Source: an uncultured Cohaesibacter sp.
Lineage (GTDB): Bacteria; Pseudomonadota; Alphaproteobacteria; Rhizobiales; Cohaesibacteraceae
Assembly: GCF_963676485.1 (NCBI RefSeq)
Contig: NZ_OY781114.1
Location: forward strand, 2,744,501 to 2,808,500
Length of the DNA: 64,000 nt
Direction of reading: 5' to 3'
Below, in pieces: positions 57,475 to 64,000 of this stretch. The notes under the pieces were generated by a model, which had not been told where the DNA came from, made no database searches, and was given only the letters and a program-made list of their open reading frames with translations. Both the position numbers and the translations under genes were made by a program. How positions within the stretch are numbered: the first letter of the stretch is position 1; each line of letters starts with the position of its first letter.

Positions 57475-59459
57475 AGCAGATCGATTTGCGTCTGTCTCAG
57501 GAAGGTCCGAAAACCCTCTTTCTGGCCCGGGATCGCGCGAATGGCAAGATTTTTACCATCTCCCGGACATTGGTGCGCCACCTGCGTGAGGCGCGGTCGC
57601 TGTTGTCTGGCCAGACTCTGCCGCAAGAAGCATCCTTTCATAAGATGGACAATGACGCTGCACGGGATCTCTTCCGGTTTTTGCATATCGTCGGCAATAT
57701 GCGCGATCGGGAAACCTTGCACAGAACCCGGTTCAACCCGGTCTTCATGTCTATTCCTCTGATTGACTTCGGGCGCCATCAGAAACGCCTTCAGCCATTG
57801 GCTCAGGCTCTGGTGAGACCAGCCTATTTTGCTTTGATGGCTCTTCTGCTGATCTGGTGCATTACGCTCGGTATCCGCAATGACTGGTCCATAATGGACG
57901 TCTTTTCTTCCATTTTCTCATTGGAAGCCATTATTACCTTTGGCTTGATCGCCCCCTTTCTCAAGGTCATTCACGAATTGGGGCATTTACTAACCGCTAC
58001 CCGCTTCGGGGTGCGGGTCCGCAAAGCGGGCATCTATCTCATCTCTTTTTATCCGCTGCCCTATGTGGACTGTAGCGACGCAGATTTCAGTGCTCGGCGG
58101 CGGCATAGGATCTTGATCAGTTTGGCTGGCATTGTGGTGGATGTAACCATCGGGATGATCGCTTTTATTGGCTGGCACTTTACCCGCGGCAGCTATATGC
58201 AAACCATATTCGGTAATATCTTTGTATTTTCAACGCTGAATTCCATCTTTTTCAACGCCAATCCTCTTTCCAAGTTGGATGGATATTTCGCATTTTCCGA
58301 TGCCATTGGGCAGCGCAATCTCTATACCAATTCATCCATGCGGCTATCCGATGCCCTTCGCTTTATATTGTCGCTTGGCCAGCAAGGAGCGTTGCCCAAA
58401 AACAGCAAACAGATTTTGGCTGTTGCCTATTCTATGGGAACGATATGGTATCGCATCTATATCGTCTATCAGATCGCGTTTGGCATGGCTCCCAAATATC
58501 TCGGCGTAGGTATCATATGTGTCCTCTGGGGCCTATTCGTCATGTTCTCGACCCCAATTAAAACATTCGTTGAACGGTCTTTGGATCATACCGCCGCAGC
58601 AAACACACAAGCGAAAAAGGGAGCGGGGAGAATGAAGCCACGTTTTGTCGGTTTGGGAATTCTTCTTGCCTTGATCGCTTTCATCGGTTTTGTGCCGTTC
58701 CCGTTTTCTACCGTTATTCCAGTACGTCTTGATGTGGAGCAGGCCTATTCGATAACGACCGGGCACAAGGGATTTGTGCAGAAAATTCATGCATCAGGTG
58801 CGGTTCAGAAGGGCGATATACTGATCGAAATGGATGATCCACAAATCAATGATGAACTGGTTCTCGTCAAGCACCAGCTGGCCGAGGCTGCGCTGGCTTT
58901 GCAAAGTGCGCGCGGAGCGGGAGCAGCACAGGCGCAGGCGATGCAGAAGCAATATGCCTCCTTGCAGGATCGCAGGCGAATTCTACAAAAGGCGCAAGCA
59001 GAACAGATCATCAGGGCTGATGAGGATGGCTATTTCATCTCGACAACCCACAGCAATGACAATGCTTTGAAGGCGGCAGGGCAGACCATGGGCGAATTGC
59101 TCCCCTCTCACGGCGTGGCGGCCTTCTCCGGACAATTCCCTGAACGCTATGTCGCCAAGTTTCAGACGGATTTTGTTGGCGCAGATTTCCGGCTAAACCG
59201 GGCCTATTATCCGCTACCACCCGAGACCTTCAGGCTTCAAGCGATCATGATCTATCAGCAAGAGGCTGGAACCCGCTCCTACAGGGTGTGCTTCACATTT
59301 GATCGCCCGCCCGCCCAATTGGCCGGCAAACCGGGACAGGTCAAATTCACGTTTAGAGCAGAACCCTTGTGGCGGCATCTCAAGTTCTGGTACGAGAATC
59401 TGCTTGCCAACTTCCGGCAATCTCAGCTGACTGATAGAGAGAAATATCTCTCCGAATAG
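57447..59459 (+). CDS. M50 (site-2 protease type) metallopeptidase fused to a HlyD-like arm, GTG start
   Basis: A 670-residue membrane protein. A short PqqD-like N-terminal segment (about 1-75) is followed by membrane helices with the zinc motif HELGH at 176-180 and the second M50 motif N270-A-N-P273-LSK-LD278-G, both intact. Further helices lie at about 210-370. A later helix (about 395-412) precedes a periplasmic lipoyl/HlyD-type region (about 425-600: 'GFVQKIHASGAVQKGDILIEMD'). This layout corresponds to the 'putative peptide zinc metalloprotease' type seen with peptide export systems. It may process or hand over the giant protein to the adaptor-TolC conduit. The GTG at 57447 overlaps the upstream gene by 28 bp. 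Confidence 0.88.
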   Translation: MDLPRLTLLKQIDLRLSQEGPKTLFLARDRANGKIFTISRTLVRHLREARSLLSGQTLPQEASFHKMDNDAARDLFRFLHIVGNMRDRETLHRTRFNPVFMSIPLIDFGRHQKRLQPLAQALVRPAYFALMALLLIWCITLGIRNDWSIMDVFSSIFSLEAIITFGLIAPFLKVIHELGHLLTATRFGVRVRKAGIYLISFYPLPYVDCSDADFSARRRHRILISLAGIVVDVTIGMIAFIGWHFTRGSYMQTIFGNIFVFSTLNSIFFNANPLSKLDGYFAFSDAIGQRNLYTNSSMRLSDALRFILSLGQQGALPKNSKQILAVAYSMGTIWYRIYIVYQIAFGMAPKYLGVGIICVLWGLFVMFSTPIKTFVERSLDHTAAANTQAKKGAGRMKPRFVGLGILLALIAFIGFVPFPFSTVIPVRLDVEQAYSITTGHKGFVQKIHASGAVQKGDILIEMDDPQINDELVLVKHQLAEAALALQSARGAGAAQAQAMQKQYASLQDRRRILQKAQAEQIIRADEDGYFISTTHSNDNALKAAGQTMGELLPSHGVAAFSGQFPERYVAKFQTDFVGADFRLNRAYYPLPPETFRLQAIMIYQQEAGTRSYRVCFTFDRPPAQLAGKPGQVKFTFRAEPLWRHLKFWYENLLANFRQSQLTDREKYLSE

Positions 59460-59704
59460 ACCTATATATCACATTGCTTTCGAGAGCGAAGTAGACCTTG
59501 AGAAGCGGATTGGAGTTTAGCTGTATCGAAACCTTTCCGAAAAGGAAGCAAGATGATCAGCGGATGCAGATGCTTTCTCAGGCTGTTGGCAGCATAGACG
59601 TATTCGGCTGACTATAATCTTCTGGATAGATGCCCAATTCATGCTCTGCGCCTAAGAACTGGATCGCTTTGCATTAGAGTTTTTCGTGCTATTCTTTCGG
59701 CTGG
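59460..59704. other. Non-coding end of the cluster
   Basis: 245 bp with no gene I can support and several stops in all frames I read. It lies between the protease gene and transposase debris. No clear terminator is visible. Confidence 0.4.
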
Positions 59705-60001
59705 GTGATTTCGATCAGGCGAGCCTGTAGCTTTCTTCTGTTCGATACCTCAAGCTATCATTACAAGTCTCGTCGTACCGGTCAGGCCGCTCTTGAAAAG
59801 TGGGGCAAGGAGATTTGCGAAGCACGTGTAAGATATGGACATCGTCGTGTTCATGTGTTGCTGCGTCGTGAAGGCTGGTTGGTCAACATGAAGAAAACGT
59901 GTCGTATCTACAAAGAGTTGGGACTGCAGCTCAGCAACAAGACACCGAAGCTGCGGGGCAAGGCCAAATTGCGGGAAGATCGGCAGGAGGCTGTTGGTCC
60001 T
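59705..60001 (+). pseudogene. IS3-family transposase OrfB fragment (N-terminal part)
   Basis: About 99 codons starting at a GTG match the N-terminal HTH_21 region of IS3-group (IS407-like) transposases: 'SRRTGQAALEKWGKEICEAR', 'VRYGHRRVHVLLRREGW', 'RIYKELGLQLSNKTPKLRGK' and 'AKLREDRQEA'. The sequence then leaves the family exactly where the catalytic WAMDFV segment of the DDE domain should begin, at the left arm of an inverted repeat (59994). No OrfA or terminal inverted repeats were found. It is an inactive remnant. Confidence 0.8.
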
Positions 60002-60065
60002 CATCAAGATGATATTTGCGCATGCTCTTTGTTCATGCAGCAAAGATCATCTTGATGAGGACCAA
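59994..60065. repeat. Perfect 20-bp inverted repeat, 32-nt loop
   Basis: Arms at 59994-60013 and 60046-60065 are perfectly complementary (20 of 20), enclosing 32 nt. The left arm lies at the break point of the IS3 fragment. It could form a strong cruciform or RNA hairpin, or be paired ends of a small element or rearrangement scar. Confidence 0.92.
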
Positions 60066-60068
60066 TCG

Positions 60069-60173
60069 ATGGCCAGACTTCAGCCTTGGGAATGGCTAAC
60101 ACGAGCATCAGAACGCATGCATCGCAACAAGTTGGTGGTGGCTTTGGTCAGCAAGCTGGCATGGACGGTATGA
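60069..60173 (+). pseudogene. Possible IS110-family transposase C-terminal fragment
   Basis: A 34-codon frame immediately right of the inverted repeat reads like the end of IS110 transposases: 'PWEWLTRASERMHRNKLVVA' then 'LVSKLAWTV' (family pattern WL..LL.R...N...VALANK.ARIAWA). The fragment is short, so this is tentative. It suggests a second broken element abutting the first. Confidence 0.4.
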
Positions 60174-60575
60174 AGTATACTCAGACACAAGTCGGCATTC
60201 GATATGCCAAGGAATGCGGTCGAGATTGGCATCTAGAACAATCTCTATCACAAAGGAATTTGTTATAAACTGACTGCATGGAACGGAAAGATACGCCCCC
60301 AAGAATCTGACGGACCAATCGGTCTACTTGGACCCTTCCGGCAATGAGAATACGGTGTGAGCGTAACCCCAAAATGGCTACGACCCGCGTGTCGATCAAT
60401 GGGGTGGATATATAGGAGCGATTTCCGGCGACATGCAATAACTTTGGCGAGCAGCGGCCGGTACATACATAAATGCGGTCCCGTTTGAAGGGGCAGCCAC
60501 CTTCACAACAAGCAGGATTGTCCCGCTGCGGTAATCTTGTCAATTGACAGGTCAAGGCAATTGCATGAGAAATTG
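60174..60575 (+). other. Non-coding region upstream of the cobalamin riboswitch
   Basis: About 400 bp without a recognisable gene, probably degenerate. A perfect 12-bp palindrome TGTCAATTGACA lies at 60538-60549 and contains a -35-like TTGACA (60544), so the promoter of the riboswitch transcript may be here. Confidence 0.45.
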
Positions 60576-60770
60576 GATGTCGGTTTCCAATAGGGATGAA
60601 AAGGGAATCCGGTAAGTGGCAAGGTTTGTGCCTTGTTGTGAATCCGGAGCTGCCCCCGCAACTGTAAACAGAGAATGCTTTTCTCATTTACCACTGGTTT
60701 TGAGACCGGGAAGGTGGAAAAGCATATTGACCTGTGAGCCAGGAGACCTGCCGGCAAGTCACTCATTCAG
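60576..60770 (+). promoter_or_regulatory. Cobalamin riboswitch
   Basis: The conserved core elements appear in order: GGGAATCCGGT (about 60603), the B12 box region AATCCGGAGCTGCCCCCGCA (60641-60660) followed by ACTGTAA, then CCACTGG, ACCGGGAAGG, and GTGAGCCAGGAGACCTGCC (60735-60753). Exact ends are estimated. A weak stem with T6 near 60795 might act as the terminator of the switch. It controls the downstream importer genes: B12 binding should repress them. Confidence 0.95.
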
Positions 60771-60955
60771 ATCTGGGCGGGGTGCTCCGGAGGAAGGTCT
60801 TTTTTGTATTCCTTTTTTCAAACTGGTGTTGGTTTTGGCTCAACCGCGGGCATGGTGCGCATAGGGCGTGCCTGTGCTGTGTGGTGGGCTTTAGCTCTGG
60901 ACAGTCTCAGGATCTGCATGAATTTTCTCCCCCATTCCTTGAAAATGGACATGTT

Positions 60956-62050
60956 ATGAAAATTCGATATCTATTTGCCACAGCGCTGGCGCTTGCTTCT
61001 TTCAATCTTCCAGTCTCTGCCCGTGTTGTGAAAGACACCTTGGGTGTAGCGCATGACATTCCAGACACGGTTGATCACGTCATCTGTTCCGGTGCGGGCT
61101 GTTTGCGACTTCTCACTTATCTGGGTGTTGAAGACCGTGTCGTGGCTGTTGATGGCATGGAAAAGCGCAAATCTCCTTTTGACTCTCGACCCTACGCACT
61201 GGTCAATCCGGACTATAAAAGCTTGCCGCTTTTCGGTCAGCATCTGGGGCGAGACAATCCCGAACTGATCATGGCCCTTGATCCAGCCCCGCAGGTCATC
61301 TTCAAAACCGTTGGGTCTTCTGGGCTGAAGCCGGAAACACTCCAGCAGAAAACGCAGATTCCTGTGATCGCCGTTCAATATGGGGATCTTGATGGCCAGA
61401 GTGACCAGTTCTATCAGGCTTTGGAAATTATAGGAGATGCGCTGGATCGCAAAGAGCGGGCGGCCGAACTGATCACCTTCTTCAAGGATACAAAATCCGA
61501 TCTTGAGGCGCGCGCCGCAGCGTCTGAGAAGAAGGCTCCGAGTATCTATGTTGGGGGCATTTCCTACCGAGGCTCGCGCGGACTAGCATCCACCGACCCG
61601 GTCTATGCGCCTTTTTCCGCCTTGGGACTTCAAAATCTTGCCGCATCCAAGGCGAAAGCAAGCGGCGGGCACGCCACCACCATCGCGAAGGAAAAGCTGA
61701 TCGAATGGGATCCGGATGTCATCCTGCTGGATCTGGCAACGCTGCAGCTTGGCCCTGACGCTGGGGGGCAAGCTGAATTAATGGGCGATCCGGCCTTTCA
61801 AATTCTCTCTGCCAGAGAGACGGGGCAGGTTTGGGGTATGCTGCCTTATGCGCTTTATACCAAGAATTTTGGCTCAATTCTCGCCGATGCCTATTTCATC
61901 GGCAAGCTGGTCTATCCGGACAGCTTTGCCGATATTGATCCCGCCAAGAAAGCCGATGAGATATATCGCTTCCTGTTAGGCAAACCGGTCTTTGATGAAA
62001 TGAACACCATTTTCAACGGTCTGGTTTTCCAGCAGGTACCCGTGCAATGA
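60956..62050 (+). CDS. ABC transporter substrate-binding protein (BtuF/FecB-like), B12-regulated
   Basis: A 364-residue periplasmic binding protein. The signal peptide spans about residues 1-21 (ends PVSA-RVV). The fold is the TroA/BtuF type: 'VVKDTLGVAHDIPDTVDHVI' (61024-61083), 'CLRLLTYLGVEDRVVAVD', and 'DPDVILLDLA' near 255. The pairing with a FecCD permease and FecE-type ATPase would fit iron-siderophore or corrinoid uptake; the cobalamin riboswitch decides for cobalamin or cobinamide as the most likely ligand. I used ATG 60956. The stop overlaps the permease start by 4 bp. Confidence 0.9.
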   Translation: MKIRYLFATALALASFNLPVSARVVKDTLGVAHDIPDTVDHVICSGAGCLRLLTYLGVEDRVVAVDGMEKRKSPFDSRPYALVNPDYKSLPLFGQHLGRDNPELIMALDPAPQVIFKTVGSSGLKPETLQQKTQIPVIAVQYGDLDGQSDQFYQALEIIGDALDRKERAAELITFFKDTKSDLEARAAASEKKAPSIYVGGISYRGSRGLASTDPVYAPFSALGLQNLAASKAKASGGHATTIAKEKLIEWDPDVILLDLATLQLGPDAGGQAELMGDPAFQILSARETGQVWGMLPYALYTKNFGSILADAYFIGKLVYPDSFADIDPAKKADEIYRFLLGKPVFDEMNTIFNGLVFQQVPVQ

Positions 62051-63120
62051 TGTTGAAGACGTGTGATGCCAATCTGGGCAGCTATGCGCTTTACATCCGC
62101 CGCAAGGCGGTGGTTATTGCGCTTTTGTTGTTGGCTCTCGTTCCTGCGCTGATCGCTGCCCTCTCTCTGGGGGCGGCATCCGTGCCGGTCCAAGACGTGG
62201 TTTTGTCACTGATCGGAGCTGAAGCTCCGCGCCGGAGTGATATTATTGTCTGGAGCATTCGATTGCCGCAGGCTGTGGCTGCGATGCTCGCTGGTGCTGG
62301 ATTGGCGGTTTCGGGCACTTCCATGCAGTCGGTCCTGCGCAATCCTCTTGGCTCTCCTTTCACTCTGGGCATTTCTCATGCTGCTGCCTTCGGAGCCGCT
62401 CTGAGTGTCATGGCTGTGGGAGCGATGGATGTGCCTTCGGCAGAGGGAGGCGCGATTGCTGTCTATAATCCGGTGGCCGTTACGCTGTCCGCCTTCGGCT
62501 TCAGCCTGCTCGCAGCGGCTCTTATCGTGTTGATCGCTCGGGTAAGGGGGGCTTCCCCCGAGGTCATGGTGCTAACGGGGGTGGCGCTCGGGTCCCTCTT
62601 TACAGCAGGAACCATGTTCTTGCAGTTCTTTGCAGATGATGTGCAATTGGCGGCCATGGTTTTCTGGACCTTTGGCGACACAGCACGCGCCACCTGGCGC
62701 GACATCGGCCTGATAGCAGCCGTAACGGTGCCGATCTCGATATATTTTGTCGCGCAATGCTGGAACTACAACGCCATTGATGCCGGAGATGAAACCGCGC
62801 AAGGGCTTGGCGTGAGAGTTGAACGCTTGCGTCTCATCAGCATGTTTGCCGCCTCGCTGCTGACAGCTGTGTCAATTTCGTTTCTCGGCATCATCGGTTT
62901 TGTCGGCCTTGTGGTGCCTCACATGGTGCGCAGGGTCATCGGAGCGGACCATCGCTTTCTTTTGCCTGCCAGTCTGATTGGCGGCGCGGTTTTGTTGTTG
63001 GTTGCCGATACAGCGGCGCGGCTGATATTGGCGCCAAATGTTCTGCCGGTGTCTGTTTTGACATCTTTTCTTGGCGTGCCAGTGTTCCTGTGGCTCATTC
63101 TACGCGGAGGACGACACTGA
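62047..63120 (+). CDS. FecCD-family (BtuC-like) ABC permease
   Basis: A 357-residue inner-membrane permease with about ten helices. The family segments 'WSIRLPQAVAAMLAGAGLAVSGTSMQSVLRNPL' (62250-62346), 'LGISHAAAFGA' and 'FLGIIGFVGLVVPHMVRRVIG' (62880-62940), the last being the coupling region to the ATPase, are clear. The ATGA overlap with the binding protein and the one-base overlap with the ATPase gene show tight coupling. It probably imports B12-type corrinoids given the upstream riboswitch. Confidence 0.95.
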   Translation: MMLKTCDANLGSYALYIRRKAVVIALLLLALVPALIAALSLGAASVPVQDVVLSLIGAEAPRRSDIIVWSIRLPQAVAAMLAGAGLAVSGTSMQSVLRNPLGSPFTLGISHAAAFGAALSVMAVGAMDVPSAEGGAIAVYNPVAVTLSAFGFSLLAAALIVLIARVRGASPEVMVLTGVALGSLFTAGTMFLQFFADDVQLAAMVFWTFGDTARATWRDIGLIAAVTVPISIYFVAQCWNYNAIDAGDETAQGLGVRVERLRLISMFAASLLTAVSISFLGIIGFVGLVVPHMVRRVIGADHRFLLPASLIGGAVLLLVADTAARLILAPNVLPVSVLTSFLGVPVFLWLILRGGRH

Positions 63121-63914
63121 TGCTTGAGGTTCAGGACATCCATTTTGCCTACCGCAACAGAGCCATTCTGAATGACATCGCGTTTGACCTCAAACCCGGG
63201 CGTATTCTTGTCATTCTCGGCCCGAACGGTGTCGGCAAGACAACCTTGCTCAAATGCCTTAACGCGCTCCAGAAGCCAAAAGGCGGAAGTGTTCTGCTCG
63301 ATAGCCAGAATCTGCTTTCCCTGACGCCGCCACAATTGGCCGCAAAGGTTGGTTACGTAGCGCAGAAATCGCAAACTGCCCGGGTGACCGTGTTTGATGC
63401 GGTGCTTATGGGGCGCAAGCCGCATATGGGGTGGCGCGTGAAGGATCATGATCTGGCTCTTGTCGGAGAGACCATTGCCCGTCTCGGCCTTGAGCCGCTG
63501 AGTTTGCGCTATCTCGATGAGCTTTCAGGAGGAGAGTTGCAAAAGGTCTCTATCGCCAGAGCTTTTGTACAGCAACCGCGCTTGCTGCTGCTTGATGAGC
63601 CGACCAGCGCTCTTGATATGCGCAACCAATTCGAACTCTTGTCGCTTTTATGTTCTGTTGTAAGAGAGCGTCAGACGGCCACGGTGGTGACCATGCACGA
63701 CCTCAACACGGCCCTTCGCTTCGCCGATGAATTCCTGTTGTTGAAAGATAGTCGGGTTTTGGCACGTGGCAATGTCGAAGAGATTTCAGCAGATCTCGTC
63801 GAAGCAACCTATGACATCCCGGTCAGCATTCACACCATTGATGGCGCCCCCATCGTTGTTCCAAAACCGACCGGCGTCACCTCAGCCATTGGGCAAACCG
63901 TTTCCGCCGAATGA
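63120..63914 (+). CDS. ABC transporter ATPase (BtuD/FecE-like)
   Basis: A 264-residue cytosolic ATPase. Walker A 'GPNGVGKTT' lies near residue 36, the Q-loop in 'VGYVAQKSQ', the signature 'LSGGELQKVSIARAF' near 135, Walker B 'LLLLDEPTSALD' near 157 and the H-loop 'TMHDLN' near 190. The start at 63120 (MLEVQDIHF) shares a base with the permease stop. An upstream ATG at 63090 would overlap the permease and is not needed. Confidence 0.95.
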   Translation: MLEVQDIHFAYRNRAILNDIAFDLKPGRILVILGPNGVGKTTLLKCLNALQKPKGGSVLLDSQNLLSLTPPQLAAKVGYVAQKSQTARVTVFDAVLMGRKPHMGWRVKDHDLALVGETIARLGLEPLSLRYLDELSGGELQKVSIARAFVQQPRLLLLDEPTSALDMRNQFELLSLLCSVVRERQTATVVTMHDLNTALRFADEFLLLKDSRVLARGNVEEISADLVEATYDIPVSIHTIDGAPIVVPKPTGVTSAIGQTVSAE

Positions 63915-63956
63915 TGCCATATTGCGGAATAATGATTTCAAGAAAGGAAAAGTCCC

Positions 63957-64000
63957 ATGTCAGACCAGCTCCCCCCATTCACTCTGCAACCGATTGGCAA
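63957..64000 (+). CDS. Partial CDS, N-terminus only, cut by the window end
   Basis: The ATG at 63957 is preceded by GAAAGGA and begins MSDQLPPFTLQPIG. Only about 15 residues are visible, so the product cannot be named. It lies 42 bp after the ATPase gene and may belong to the same B12-regulated transcript. Confidence 0.6.
   Translation, partial: MSDQLPPFTLQPIG

Noticed and set aside
39593-59459. Annotation as a classical type I secretion system
   Set aside because: There are RTX repeats, TolC and HlyD-like genes, but no HlyB-type ABC ATPase; the adaptor with a signal peptide and the M50 fusion do not fit.
59460-59704. Possible OrfA of the IS3 element upstream of the OrfB fragment
   Set aside because: Short frames here show no OrfA-like helix-turn-helix or leucine zipper and are broken by stops.
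59460-60575. Right attachment site as a copy of the tRNA-Glu 3' end
   Set aside because: I looked for GGGTTCGAGTCCCGT and close variants in this region and found none.

Overview
The window reads as a chromosome segment of an alphaproteobacterium of the order Hyphomicrobiales (Rhizobiales). A marine relative of Cohaesibacter is my guess from protein style and gene order, not a database result. Signs are the alphaproteobacterial type of SerC, the RpoH sigma factor, the zapA / 6S RNA / 5-formyl-THF cyclo-ligase order, the ruvCAB-ybgC-tolQRAB-pal-cpoB block and CtrA-like TTAA-N7-TTAA boxes.

Left part (1-35.9 kb), housekeeping. Central carbon genes lie on the minus strand (a thiE/tenI-like gene, pgk, gap, tkt). 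Then come a small coiled-coil gene, zapA, a 6S-like RNA with a terminator, the cyclo-ligase gene, a YmdB-type phosphoesterase, yebC and a LysE exporter. The recombination and envelope block follows: ruvC-ruvA-ruvB-ybgC, tolQ-tolR-tolA-tolB, pal, cpoB. It continues with tilS, ftsH, glmM, an EamA transporter, a small outer-membrane beta-barrel protein, serC (with a structured leader), serA, purA, an unrecognised one-TM protein, rpoH, a RluD-type pseudouridine synthase and a small one-TM protein. The last two genes diverge from overlapping start codons.

Middle part (35.9-60.6 kb), probable genomic island. It starts at tRNA-Glu, followed at once by the decayed C-terminal end of a tyrosine integrase, and ends in a field of transposase debris (an IS3-type fragment, a perfect 20-bp inverted repeat and a possible IS110-type tail). 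The cargo looks like one functional unit. A divergent sensor kinase / response regulator pair is followed by an array of a TolC-like outer-membrane lipoprotein, a short periplasmic adaptor, a giant 4.47-kilo-residue LEPR-motif / RTX-repeat protein, a DUF3467-type small protein, a membrane adaptor with a large N-terminal domain, and an M50 metalloprotease fused to a HlyD-like arm. No ABC ATPase of a type I secretion system is present. I infer a dedicated secretion or surface-display machine for the giant protein that uses an M50/HlyD membrane component where an ABC exporter would be expected. This is the most interesting system in the window. The giant gene holds a 171-bp repeat array whose core is four nearly identical 342-bp units.

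Right part (60.6-64 kb): a cobalamin riboswitch precedes a substrate-binding protein, a FecCD permease and an ATPase, most likely a B12/cobinamide importer. The first 15 codons of a further gene run off the window.

Starts were chosen by hand from family lengths, Shine-Dalgarno-like sequences and signal peptides. Family names are from memory and were not searched.
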